NCBI GenBank assembly: GCA_946411695.1
Contig: CAMKEX010000005.1
Span: 1-50,112, forward strand
Direction: 5' to 3'
DNA length: 50,112 bases
Source of the DNA: an uncultured Lachnospiraceae bacterium
GTDB taxonomy: Bacteria; Bacillota; Clostridia; Lachnospirales; Lachnospiraceae
Shown here: piece by piece, positions 1 through 7,433 of the stretch
How positions within the stretch are numbered: the stretch's first letter is position 1
Layout of the letters: every line of letters starts with the position of its first letter
Notes under the pieces: model-generated
Seen by the model: only the letters and a program-made list of their open reading frames with translations
Database searches by the model: none
Told to the model about the DNA's origin: nothing
Program-made: the position numbers and the translations under genes

Positions 1-86
1 GTAAATACACGGGTTCCTAAAGGCCCAGCTGTTTTGTCGCTCTCCTTTGGGGAAATTACCTGGAACCGGATTTTTGTTTTGTTCAT
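1..86 (-). CDS. start of an unknown gene running off the left edge (partial)
   Basis: A minus-strand frame opens with ATG at position 86 and stays open to the window edge. It begins MNKTKIRFQVISPKESDKTA. The only upstream ribosome-binding-like sequence is a weak GGA about 20 bases away, so the start is uncertain. It lies downstream of the coupling-protein genes on the same strand, where further conjugation genes are expected in elements of this type. Twenty-eight codons are too few to recognise a family, and it may be a chance open frame. Confidence 0.3.
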   Translation of the reverse strand, partial: MNKTKIRFQVISPKESDKTAGPLGTRVF

Positions 87-242
87 TTTTTTGTTTCTAT
101 GGAGATCCTGCGGGCGTTTTTGGAAAGCAGATCCCGAAGCTTTTCGCCTTTCCGGGGCCCATCACCGGTTCCTCCTCCTTTCCATCAAAAATGTGCTTTC
201 CGCTCCCTGCTGCAGGATTCCCCGTTTCCGCAGGCTGCCCCT

Positions 243-710
243 TCAGCAGATGCCGTCGGGGAAGTCGCTGCGGAATTCCCCATACATGGTGCGCCAGTCC
301 TTTCCCTCCTCATAGTGGCTCATGTAGTCCATCATGGTGTGCCAGTCGCTGTGCATGAAGTCGTGGATGAGCATGTAGGCGTCATCCCTGAGATCCGCAA
401 GGGCATCGTCCGGCGCTTTTGAAGCCTCCTCGTAGTGGACGATTCGAAACTTCGTGTCGTAATGACATGCTTCCTTGAGGACAACATCGATGTCCCCGCT
501 GCGGAAGATCTGGATCCAGAGGCTGGAGCCGTAGCGGATGAAGGTGTAATACCTGTTTTCGTTCTTTACCCTGAGACGGAACTCCGTCGACTTTCCATAT
601 CCGGGCAGGAGTGTAAGGAGCGTTTCCCCGACGGTCCTTGCCGCATCATTGACAAACTCCCTCCTTGCGTCGGTCTCCTTTCTCTTCTGTTCTTTCTCTG
701 CTTTTGTCAT
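243..710 (-). CDS. hypothetical protein, 155 aa
   Basis: The frame can be extended upstream to 896, but that extension runs through the terminator hairpin at 760-793. The start at 710 (MTKAEKEQKRKE) is therefore preferred; a GGAGG lies 14 bases before it and a GGGG closer. The protein begins with a charged helix. A mixed alpha/beta middle follows (RVKNENRYYTFIRYGSSLWI), then an acidic, histidine- and aspartate-rich C-terminus (DAYMLIHDFMHSDWHTMMDY). No family was recognised. It lies downstream of the VirD4 gene but is separated from it by a terminator, so it probably has its own promoter. It could be an accessory cytoplasmic protein of the element. Confidence 0.6.
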   Translation of the reverse strand: MTKAEKEQKRKETDARREFVNDAARTVGETLLTLLPGYGKSTEFRLRVKNENRYYTFIRYGSSLWIQIFRSGDIDVVLKEACHYDTKFRIVHYEEASKAPDDALADLRDDAYMLIHDFMHSDWHTMMDYMSHYEEGKDWRTMYGEFRSDFPDGIC

Positions 711-759
711 GCTGTTTCCCCATGCCTCCGGGAGCATAAGCCCCGGGGCTATTATCATG

Positions 760-793
760 AAAAAGGAGCCGGTCCTGACGGCAGGACGGCTCC
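760..793 (-). terminator. rho-independent terminator after the VirD4 gene
   Basis: On the minus strand a 12-bp stem (GGAGCCGTCCTG paired with CAGGACCGGCTCC, one bulged G) is followed directly by TTTTT. It lies 175 bases past the VirD4 stop codon and should end the repA-antirepressor-pcfB-virD4 transcript. Confidence 0.85.
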
Positions 794-968
794 GGCAAAT
801 GGTCTTATTGGATTTGTGCAGTATTACTGTCCGCATGGCTGAAGGCGCCAAAAGGCATCCCCTATGCACAAACGGCTTTTGCTGCATGCCCGTCATCCAA
901 GCCCTGCGGGAGATGCGCGGACTGGCTGTGCGTATTTCATATTCCTTCCTTTCCCTCCAGGCACGGGT

Positions 969-2972
969 TTACGCTCCCGCGGCAGTTTCTTCAGCCGCCT
1001 CTTCAAACACATCTTCTCCATCCACTTCAAAGCAGTCGAACATTTCATCACGACGCATTTTCAATTCGCAGCGAAGGTACCTGCGGACGTCAAATGTGTT
1101 TTTGCTGTCGTAATCGGCAAGTTCCCTGTAGCGCTTGTGTTTCGTGATGTCGTATTTGTCTGACAGGAAGGGCCTCACGCCGCGCAGTTGCAGGATGCAT
1201 TTGCCGCCGTCCATGACGGCCAGCTCATCCCGGCTCATCAGCTCTTTTCCGGTCTTCTGGTAGTTGAGCCCGTAGGAACGGCTCTGTCCCCTGGTGTCGG
1301 AGGTGTTATAGAGGTCGATGGTCTCTTTTCCGAGGGTCTCCGAGATCTCCTTTAAGGTGCTCCCCTCCTTGCCGCCCAAAAATAAGACGGTGTCGCAGTT
1401 CCCGGTGATCGTCTCCGCCGCATCCTTGTAGATAGTCTTGAGCTGGCTCTGGGACTGCAGGATGATCGAGGCGGAGATCTCGCGGCTGCGGATCGTGGCG
1501 ATCAGCTTGTCGAACTTGGGGATCTGGCCGATGTTAGCAAACTCGTCCAGGAGGAGCCGCACATGGTAAGGGAGGCGTCCGTGGTATACGTCGTCTGCTT
1601 TGTCACACAGAAGGTTAAAGAGCTGTGTGTACATGATGGCAACAACGAAGTTGAATGTATCATCCGTATCGGAGATGATGACGAACATTGCCGTCTTCCT
1701 GTCGCCCAGCTTGTCAAGCTCCATCTCGTCATAGCTCATGATCTCCCGAAGCTCCGCGATGTCGAAGGGGGCGAGCCTTGCGCCGCAGGAAATCAATATG
1801 CTTTTTGAAGTTTTGCCGGCCGCGAGCTTGAATTTGCGGTACTGGCGCACCGCGAAGTGCTCCGGAGCGTCCTCTTCCAGCTCGTCAAACATCAGATCCA
1901 CTGCGTTTTTGAAGTCCTCATCGTCCTCCCTGGCCTCGGATGCGTTCAGAAACTCCAGAAGCGTCGCAAAATTCTGTTCCTCCTCCGGGGCTTCGTAATA
2001 GATAAAGCCGATCAGGGCGCAGAAGAGGAGACGTTCCGCTTTGGTCCAGAAATCCTCGGAGGATTTTTCCCCTTCCCCTTTGGTATTGGCAATGATAGTG
2101 TTGACCAGCTTCAGGATGTCCTTTTCAGAGCGGATGTAGTGGAAGGGGTTGAAGTGCATCGACTTAGAAAAATTGATACTATTGAAAGTAACGATTTTAT
2201 AATGGTGCCTCTCCAGCATAGCTCCGCATTCCTCCAGGATTGTACCTTTTGGATCAGTGACCACGTAGGAAACATGGTCGGAAAGCTGCATCAGCTGGGG
2301 CTTAACGTAGTATCTTGTCTTTCCTGAGCCGGAACCTCCGATCACGAGGACGTTTTTGTTTCTGGCATATCTCCAGTTCTTCGGGCGGCTGTTCATGGTC
2401 AGGGATTCCGTCGCCGTCAGGATAATGTTGTTATCGGGGACGGGATCGACGTAGGGCCTTATGTCTGCGGGCGTCCCCCATCTGGCGGAGCCGTATTCCA
2501 CTCCCTGCCGGTATTTCTTCGCGTTCTTCTGGCGGTACAGGACAAAGCACTTAAGTGCGGCAGCGCCTGCAGCGCCCACGGCCAGGTCCTGCCAAAAAAG
2601 GCTGGGAAGGGGATTTTGGAACGCAAGTCCAAAATACAGCATCAGATTCATCATCCTCTGGATCATTGTGTCTCCCGTGCAGTGCCGGTAAAGCCATGCC
2701 TCCTTTTCGATCAGGTAGAAGATGATGAAGTAGGGGATATTCGGCATGAGCGCTTTCTTTGCATCCAGCGTATGCAGACGGTCCCGGAGAATGGAGCGGC
2801 CTCTGTCCAGCAAGGCGGCAGCTTTGGCGGATATCCCTCTTGTCATATTCGTTTTTTTCTTTTTCCGTACCCTTCCCTTTCGGGACGCAGCATCCGCTTT
2901 CTTCTTTCCGGGGCCGGCCCGGATTCCTTCCCGTGTCGGAATGCGACCATTTCCGCGCTTTTTTGCTTTCAT
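969..2972 (-). CDS. virD4: VirD4/TraG-family type IV secretion coupling ATPase
   Basis: This is the coupling protein that brings the relaxase-DNA complex to the conjugation channel and powers transfer; it acts at the inner face of the membrane. The 667-aa reading starts at 2972 because GGGAGGAAAAAGG stands directly before that ATG; the frame extends 23 codons further upstream without such a site. Hydrophobic segments near residues 55-70 and 85-130 are the N-terminal membrane anchor. Walker A is GGSGSGKTRY near residue 211. Walker B is RLLLDEFANIG near residue 469, followed by the family-typical ATIRSREISASIILQSQSQL. Length and motif order fit TraG/VirD4 proteins of Gram-positive elements. It follows the PcfB gene by 75 bases in the same direction, the usual pairing, and the transcript ends at the hairpin at 760-793. 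Confidence 0.96.
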   Translation of the reverse strand: MKAKKRGNGRIPTREGIRAGPGKKKADAASRKGRVRKKKKTNMTRGISAKAAALLDRGRSILRDRLHTLDAKKALMPNIPYFIIFYLIEKEAWLYRHCTGDTMIQRMMNLMLYFGLAFQNPLPSLFWQDLAVGAAGAAALKCFVLYRQKNAKKYRQGVEYGSARWGTPADIRPYVDPVPDNNIILTATESLTMNSRPKNWRYARNKNVLVIGGSGSGKTRYYVKPQLMQLSDHVSYVVTDPKGTILEECGAMLERHHYKIVTFNSINFSKSMHFNPFHYIRSEKDILKLVNTIIANTKGEGEKSSEDFWTKAERLLFCALIGFIYYEAPEEEQNFATLLEFLNASEAREDDEDFKNAVDLMFDELEEDAPEHFAVRQYRKFKLAAGKTSKSILISCGARLAPFDIAELREIMSYDEMELDKLGDRKTAMFVIISDTDDTFNFVVAIMYTQLFNLLCDKADDVYHGRLPYHVRLLLDEFANIGQIPKFDKLIATIRSREISASIILQSQSQLKTIYKDAAETITGNCDTVLFLGGKEGSTLKEISETLGKETIDLYNTSDTRGQSRSYGLNYQKTGKELMSRDELAVMDGGKCILQLRGVRPFLSDKYDITKHKRYRELADYDSKNTFDVRRYLRCELKMRRDEMFDCFEVDGEDVFEEAAEETAAGA

Positions 2973-3047
2973 CCTTTTTCCTCCCGCTCTGTCTTTATGT
3001 CCATTTCCATGTACATGGCTGTCCCTGTCAAAAGCCGGCATCCGACA

Positions 3048-3584
3048 TTACCGTTCCGGCTGCTTCTCCCTGGTGCGCACCTTCTCCCGCTCGCGGCGCT
3101 TCACGGAACGCGCAATGGCATCCCGCAGGCGGTTGCGGATCGAAAGCTTCCGTTCCTTCGGAATCGAGATGCCTGTATATTCCCTGAAGGCGGCAGTCAT
3201 TACATCCACGTCCTTTGCGCGGAAAAAGACAAGGTATTTCGGCGGGTTCGCCGACCTGTCCTTTTTCAGGCTGTAGGTGATGCCGTACCTGCGGGCGACC
3301 TTCTCAAAAGAACGGATGTTACTGTCCGTGACTTCGATGTTGGAGAGCTGGCTCCCATCCCGCATCATGGAGTTCAGGCTCCTCTTTCCCGGGCGGTTTG
3401 CCTTCTGTGCCTCTGTCTTTACTTTCAGTTCCTTTTTAACCTCACGCAGCTCGGTTTCCCGGATCCTGTTTTTTTCATCCATCTTCTGCAGGACCTTCAA
3501 CAGCGCGTTCTTGAGTATATTTGCAGTGATCTTTCCGCCGCTGATGATCAGCGCCAGCGTCTTTTCGTCGACTTCTTCCTGCAA
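3048..3584 (-). CDS. pcfB: PcfB family (DUF3801) conjugation protein
   Basis: This 178-aa protein looks like the PcfB/DUF3801 family, which in Enterococcus pCF10 binds the relaxase and helps deliver substrate to the coupling protein. It has an N-terminal helix with ALIISGGKITANILKNALLKVL, a charged linker, and an alpha/beta core (EVTDSNIRSFEKVARRYGITYSLKKD) ending in KYLVFFRAKDVDVMTAAF. The C-terminus is very basic. The start codon is TTG at 3584. It is chosen because a strong GGAGGTGA lies 7 bases upstream; that site overlaps the TGA stop of the antirepressor gene, so translation of the two is probably coupled. The VirD4 gene follows 75 bases on. Confidence 0.9.
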   Translation of the reverse strand: MQEEVDEKTLALIISGGKITANILKNALLKVLQKMDEKNRIRETELREVKKELKVKTEAQKANRPGKRSLNSMMRDGSQLSNIEVTDSNIRSFEKVARRYGITYSLKKDRSANPPKYLVFFRAKDVDVMTAAFREYTGISIPKERKLSIRNRLRDAIARSVKRREREKVRTREKQPER

Positions 3585-3591
3585 TCTGCCG

Positions 3592-4389
3592 TCACCTCCT
3601 TCCTTCGCAGGCTTCCATCAGCTGCTGTTCTACGACAGGGATGTATCCATTGTCCTTGAGCAGCAGGTAAAGGAAGCGGCGTCCCTTCTGTGTCCATTCC
3701 GTCTGGTATTTGACTTCCAGCGTACCGTCCGCTCTTTTGATCTCGAATGCCCTGCTGGCCGTATACCCCTGTCCCTGGTACCTTGCATAGAGCACCCACT
3801 GGTCTCGGATCCTGTACTGGACACCGAGGTCCGCGAGCAGGGTGTTGAGCCGCAGGGCGCTCATCCCGTAGTCCTTCGCGATCTGCGTGGTCAGGATCAG
3901 GGAGCCGGAATGGAGGATGTTGTCCAGATATTCCGCCTTGGGGAGCATCTCACTGATCTGCAGGTCCTGGTCTCTCACCTGCGTGGTCAGCATGAAGCAC
4001 CGCTCCTGCAGTTCCTCGATCTGTCGGTCTGCGATCTGCAGGGCCCGCGCCATGACTTTTTCCGGAGTGTTCCATGCCTTCTCGATCTCGATAAAAAACT
4101 GGCGGAAGGCCATTCCTTTGGGGCTTCGCTGGATCATGCAAAGGTGCTTTGCCATATCCACGCTTATCCGGTAATCCACTTCGGTCTGCCCGGTCCGGGA
4201 CCCGTAGCATTTTTGATACACCTTCGTGTAGTCCTCCCCTTCCACGAAACCGTATTCACACATCCTGGGAAACCACTGCCGGAAGAGGGTCCCGATCCCC
4301 AGCGCGGCATGCAGTTCCCTCGCGGAGACTTCCGGACGCGCATTCTGGAAATCCACATGGATGCTGTTTTCCATTACAGCTGTTGTCAT
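3592..4389 (-). CDS. phage-type antirepressor, AntA/AntB plus KilAC domains
   Basis: The 265-aa protein has two phage antirepressor modules. Residues about 10-90 (FQNARPEVSARELHAALGIG, then YRISVDMAKHLCMIQRS) match the AntA/AntB domain. Residues about 145-255 (EYLDNILHSGSLILTTQIAK, then LRLNTLLADLGVQYRIRDQW) match the KilAC DNA-binding domain, and a short helical linker joins them. The start at 4389 has GGAGGCGAAAAAG just upstream; the frame continues 57 codons further with no good site. In phages such proteins counter a repressor or bind DNA. Here it sits between repA and pcfB, so a role in controlling replication or transfer is an inference. About 170 bases separate it from repA, and they hold a small CAGGGG/CCCCTG hairpin near 4426-4445. 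Confidence 0.9.
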   Translation of the reverse strand: MTTAVMENSIHVDFQNARPEVSARELHAALGIGTLFRQWFPRMCEYGFVEGEDYTKVYQKCYGSRTGQTEVDYRISVDMAKHLCMIQRSPKGMAFRQFFIEIEKAWNTPEKVMARALQIADRQIEELQERCFMLTTQVRDQDLQISEMLPKAEYLDNILHSGSLILTTQIAKDYGMSALRLNTLLADLGVQYRIRDQWVLYARYQGQGYTASRAFEIKRADGTLEVKYQTEWTQKGRRFLYLLLKDNGYIPVVEQQLMEACEGRR

Positions 4390-4556
4390 CTTTTTCGCCT
4401 CCTTTCCGTTCTGGATTCCAGCAGGACAGGGGCGTTTTCTCCCCTGCCGGGTACCCGCCTTCCCTCTGGCTTCTGCCGCCGCTTTCTCCGGAAGATGTGT
4501 CTCTCCATGGCAACCTGTCAGCAGAGCTGAAGCACCTTTACCGGCGAATATGAATG

Positions 4557-5654
4557 TCACTCATCCCACCCGTACAGGTCGTTGTTCGCTTCTGCGGCAT
4601 AGTAGCTCCCGATGGTCATTGGCGCGTTGTACAGCGAAGCAAGGAGATACTGCTTGATGTTCCGGACTTTTGTTGTGTTCGCCAAAAAGCAGTTCAGGAC
4701 ATAGCGGATATGGTCGTACTCCAGCTTCATGAACCTTGATTTGACGACCTGGGCAGGTTTCTCGTCACCGCTGATCCTCATCGTCTCTTTTTTACTGCAG
4801 CAGGCATCCGTCAGCAGATCCCCGATCCCGTCAATGATCTCTGCCTGTTCCGGCATTTCTCTGCGAAGATACTCAAGGCCGCACTTCTCCTCAAAATATG
4901 AGCGGTATTCAGCATATTCAGCCACCGGCTCGTCACACACATCGAATCCATCAGAATCTGCATCAAACACATCCGGATTTCTTCCGGCTGAATTGATAAG
5001 ATCAGTCTTACTCCTCTCAGTTTTATTTGATTCAGTCTTATTACATGATCTTTTCGACTCCCCCGGGACGGCATTTCCGACTCCGACGTAAGAGTCATCC
5101 GGACTCCCCCTGACGGGTCTTTTTGACACCTCTGGAGGCGTCGTTATGCCCACGCTGGAAAAGCCTTCGCTCCATTCGGGACTGGATTCAGGACTGCAGT
5201 ATCCTTCCTGTCCGGCGGTTTCATCGGGGCTGTGGCTTTCTGCGGCTGCCTGCTTTAACCGGATACCGGGAACGGTGCACTTTCGGACGTAGATCCGGTC
5301 AGGTTTTCCCAGCCCCTGATGCACACGGGTGATCAGGCCGATACCCTTTTTATCATCAAGTTCGGCAAGGAGGAGTCCTGCCTTCTTGCTGCCGCACCCC
5401 ATGGATTCCACGATCTTCTGTCTCTGGTAATAGATAAAGACCCTCCCCTCTTTATCCACCCAGCCGTTTTTCCAGGACAGCTGCATTCTGTCAAGCAGGA
5501 GGCCGTATAAGAGCTTGGCGTCTGTGGAAAGCCCCTTGAATATCTCTGCTGTGAACAGCACCTTGGGGATCCGGTAAAAGCTGTATGATTCCCCTTCAGG
5601 GCCATAGTGGAAGGGAAAGCATACTTGCTGCCCGCCCTGAACCACTTCCTTCAT
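4557..5654 (-). CDS. repA: RepA_N-family replication initiator
   Basis: The first 110 residues carry the RepA_N signature (YSFYRIPKVLF, LSTDAKLLYGLLLDRMQLS, EGRVFIYYQRQKIVESMGCG, KKAGLLLAELDDKKGIGLI), a winged-helix DNA-binding domain of Firmicutes plasmid and ICE initiators. The middle (about residues 150-230) is a low-complexity linker rich in Ser, Pro, Asn and Lys. The C-terminal third is helical (DHIRYVLNCFLANTTKVRNI) and ends in YAAEANNDLYGWDE, as in the helicase-loader-like C-terminal domains of this family. A GTG at 5657 is possible, but AGAGG is ideally spaced for the ATG at 5654, giving 365 aa. It implies autonomous replication of the excised element; the origin is not identified. 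Confidence 0.92.
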   Translation of the reverse strand: MKEVVQGGQQVCFPFHYGPEGESYSFYRIPKVLFTAEIFKGLSTDAKLLYGLLLDRMQLSWKNGWVDKEGRVFIYYQRQKIVESMGCGSKKAGLLLAELDDKKGIGLITRVHQGLGKPDRIYVRKCTVPGIRLKQAAAESHSPDETAGQEGYCSPESSPEWSEGFSSVGITTPPEVSKRPVRGSPDDSYVGVGNAVPGESKRSCNKTESNKTERSKTDLINSAGRNPDVFDADSDGFDVCDEPVAEYAEYRSYFEEKCGLEYLRREMPEQAEIIDGIGDLLTDACCSKKETMRISGDEKPAQVVKSRFMKLEYDHIRYVLNCFLANTTKVRNIKQYLLASLYNAPMTIGSYYAAEANNDLYGWDE

Positions 5655-5720
5655 CACGGCACCTCTGAGGCACTTTCTGATGGGATCGGAGGGTGTATTG
5701 ATCCTTTTGCGTCAGCGATT

Positions 5721-5942
5721 TTATTCTCCATCCTCCACCTCCGGGGCAGTTCCCGCAGAGCTGCTCAGATCCCCGGCGGGATGAAGGCTTCCCTGCCCCG
5801 CGGTCCGATTCCCAGGGCGGAAACTGCGATGCCAGTAGTCCTCTTCCGGATACCTTTTTTCAAACCAGAACACGCAGTGCGCGAGAAGCATGAATACGCA
5901 CATGAGGATCCCTGTAAAAAATCCCAAAAGCATCATTCCCAT
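5721..5942 (-). CDS. small membrane protein, DUF3789-like
   Basis: The 73-aa product starts with a strongly hydrophobic segment (MGMMLLGFFTGILMCVFMLL, continuing AHCVFWFEKRY), one membrane helix at the extreme N-terminus, and has a polar, probably cytoplasmic tail ending in acidic residues. AGAAAGGAGAAGG stands before the ATG. Short proteins of this design (DUF3789) are common just before repA in Firmicutes conjugative elements, and this one ends about 65 bases before repA on the same strand. Family assignment rests on size, helix position and context. Function is unknown. Confidence 0.65.
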   Translation of the reverse strand: MGMMLLGFFTGILMCVFMLLAHCVFWFEKRYPEEDYWHRSFRPGNRTAGQGSLHPAGDLSSSAGTAPEVEDGE

Positions 5943-6344
5943 ACCAGTCCTTCTCCTTTCTGAAAAATGTGATAAAACGACATCTCCGCCGCTTCAGCAA
6001 AAAAAACGATGCAGCCAGGGATGGATCTTCCAGAAAGAAGACATACAGCCAGGGATGACACCGTCTTACTGCAGCCTGCGGCACAGCGCTTAAGCGCACA
6101 TGCATGCGGCGGCCCTCCCTGTGATCTGCACCACAAAGAGCCCCGCCGCATAGTATCTGCGTTTAAGCAGTTTTTCTTGTTGTTTTGTTTTTGCCTGCCC
6201 GCCCCGGCCCGTTCCTGTCCCGTTTCTTCCGCAACGTTTTCTCGGCAGGGCATGCATACGCGCAGGCCCTGCCGGTATCCACCCAGGCAGCAGGGTATTC
6301 AGTTGTCAAGGATTGGCAGGGAAGGGAAAGGTCCCTCCTCTCAC

Positions 6345-6379
6345 CAATCCCAAAGAAATCCGGGCTGAGGAAAACACCC
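6345..6379 (-). promoter_or_regulatory. conserved 35-bp upstream element, copy 1
   Basis: Read on the minus strand it is GGGTGTTTTCCT, seven variable bases, then GATTTCTTTGGGATTG. Both blocks recur exactly, with the same seven-base gap, at 15966-16000 upstream of the giant surface protein. Partial similarity extends outward on both sides (a TTTTTTC run before, AGGGAC after). Both copies lie in non-coding DNA upstream of minus-strand genes, so a shared promoter or operator is likely. Confidence 0.65.
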
Positions 6380-6449
6380 AAAGCGAAAAAAGTCGAATAT
6401 TTTTAAAAATCTATTCGTGATGAAGCCAACGGAAGCTTATGCAGCACAC

Positions 6450-6498
6450 AAAAAAGGGGCAGACCCTCCGCAGAACTGCGGTAGAATCTGCCCCTTTT
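6450..6498. terminator. bidirectional terminator after the sigma/alpha-CTD gene
   Basis: GGGGCAGA at 6456-6463 pairs with TCTGCCCC at 6487-6494. An inner stem CCGCAG/CTGCGG (6468-6481) tops it. The hairpin has AAAAAA on the left and TTTT on the right, so it has a U tract on either strand. It lies about 100 bases past the stop of the minus-strand gene at 6598. Confidence 0.88.
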
Positions 6499-6597
6499 GA
6501 GCCGGGTAAAGATGCAATGTCAGATAGTCATATTGTTCAGCTGACTTTACCCTTTTGCGTGAAGCAGTACGCGACCGTTATTTTGAGGCCTTGTCAG

Positions 6598-7260
6598 TCA
6601 GCAGATGCCGTATTCGCTTTTCACCATGCTGCATTCGAACCCGTACTCCTCCAGTTTGCCGATAAGCTCTGCGAAGGATTTTGTTCCCAGGTTCCGGACG
6701 CGGAAGAGTGCTTTGGGATTCAGGGCGATTGCTTCTGCTGCCTGCCCCAGAGTCGTTATGCCTGCCCTCTTGAGAACATTGTATGTTCTTGTGGATAAGC
6801 CGGAATCACCGATCCCGATCTTGTACAGCTGCGGCATTGCATCACGAATGCCTGCTTTCTCTTTTTCTTTCGCTTTCTCTTCTTCATCCGTCTTCTGTCT
6901 GTCAGCATCTGTCACAGCCGTATATCCGTCTCGGAAATATGCCCTGTAAGGCTCATGCCTGAGGATGCGGAGGCTTCTGATCACCAACTGCCGGACGCGC
7001 TCCGGTGACAGCGAGAGGGTTTCCGCAATCTCCCGCAATGTCTTCTTTTCCTGGTACCGCATCCGCAGGACAGTTTTCTGTCTGTCCCTGAGCATGCTGA
7101 TAACATACAGAAGTCCCTTCATCTGGTCGTCTGTCAGTTCCCTGTATGTTTCGTCCTCAAATACATATGCCAGCCCAATGTCCGTGATCAGGTTTTCCGG
7201 CCATGGGAGGCTGCGGGTACTTGTGCGTTTCGTACGTGCCTGTTCCGTCTTTATCATCAT
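6598..7260 (-). CDS. sigma-70 region 4 / RNA polymerase alpha-CTD fusion protein
   Basis: The 220-aa protein joins two pieces of the transcription machinery. Residues about 45-100 (MLRDRQKTVLRMRYQEKKTL, REIAETLSLSPERVRQLVIR) are a sigma-70 region 4 helix-turn-helix. Residues about 155-212 (GLSTRTYNVLKRAGITTLGQ, then LFRVRNLGTKSFAELIGKLE) closely resemble the alpha-subunit C-terminal domain, with its NVLKRAGI and RNLGTKS signatures. A charged linker (DEEEKAKEKEKAG) separates them. There is no sigma region 2 and no alpha N-terminal domain, so it cannot be a full sigma or alpha subunit; a DNA-bound activator that contacts polymerase is inferred. The start lies next to GGAGGATCA; the second ATG (7257) is better spaced. 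It follows the adhesin gene and ends at a strong terminator. Confidence 0.85.
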   Translation of the reverse strand: MMIKTEQARTKRTSTRSLPWPENLITDIGLAYVFEDETYRELTDDQMKGLLYVISMLRDRQKTVLRMRYQEKKTLREIAETLSLSPERVRQLVIRSLRILRHEPYRAYFRDGYTAVTDADRQKTDEEEKAKEKEKAGIRDAMPQLYKIGIGDSGLSTRTYNVLKRAGITTLGQAAEAIALNPKALFRVRNLGTKSFAELIGKLEEYGFECSMVKSEYGIC

Positions 7261-7433
7261 TGATCCTCCAGTTAATTGAGTGTATTTCAGTCAGCCGGTC
7301 TGCACGGGAAGGCCCCCGGTCCATATGACCGCGGACCTTCCGCATGCAGTTCAGCTATTACCTGCCGCATAACTGGTCAGGGGCAGTGGATGCCCCGATT
7401 CAATCATTATTCAAGGCAGGTGGGCTGTGTTCG

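Larger units (their letters stand above)
5943..6597. other. 655-bp non-coding leader of the repA operon
   Basis: No convincing gene was found here. The stretch holds a 12-base direct repeat, CAGCCAGGGATG, at 6012-6023 and 6046-6057 (34-base period). It also holds a perfect palindrome, GCGCTTAAGCGC, at 6086-6097, the conserved element at 6345-6379 and the terminator at 6450-6498. It lies between the sigma/alpha-CTD gene and the repA operon, so it should contain that operon's promoter and could contain operators or the replication origin. No canonical -10/-35 pair was found; TTGACA occurs on the minus strand near 6303 without a good partner. Confidence 0.6.

Noticed and set aside
435-1163. Plus-strand open frames of 99-154 aa over the left genes
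   Set aside because: They are shadows of the minus-strand genes: no ribosome binding sites, odd composition, and they cross a terminator hairpin.
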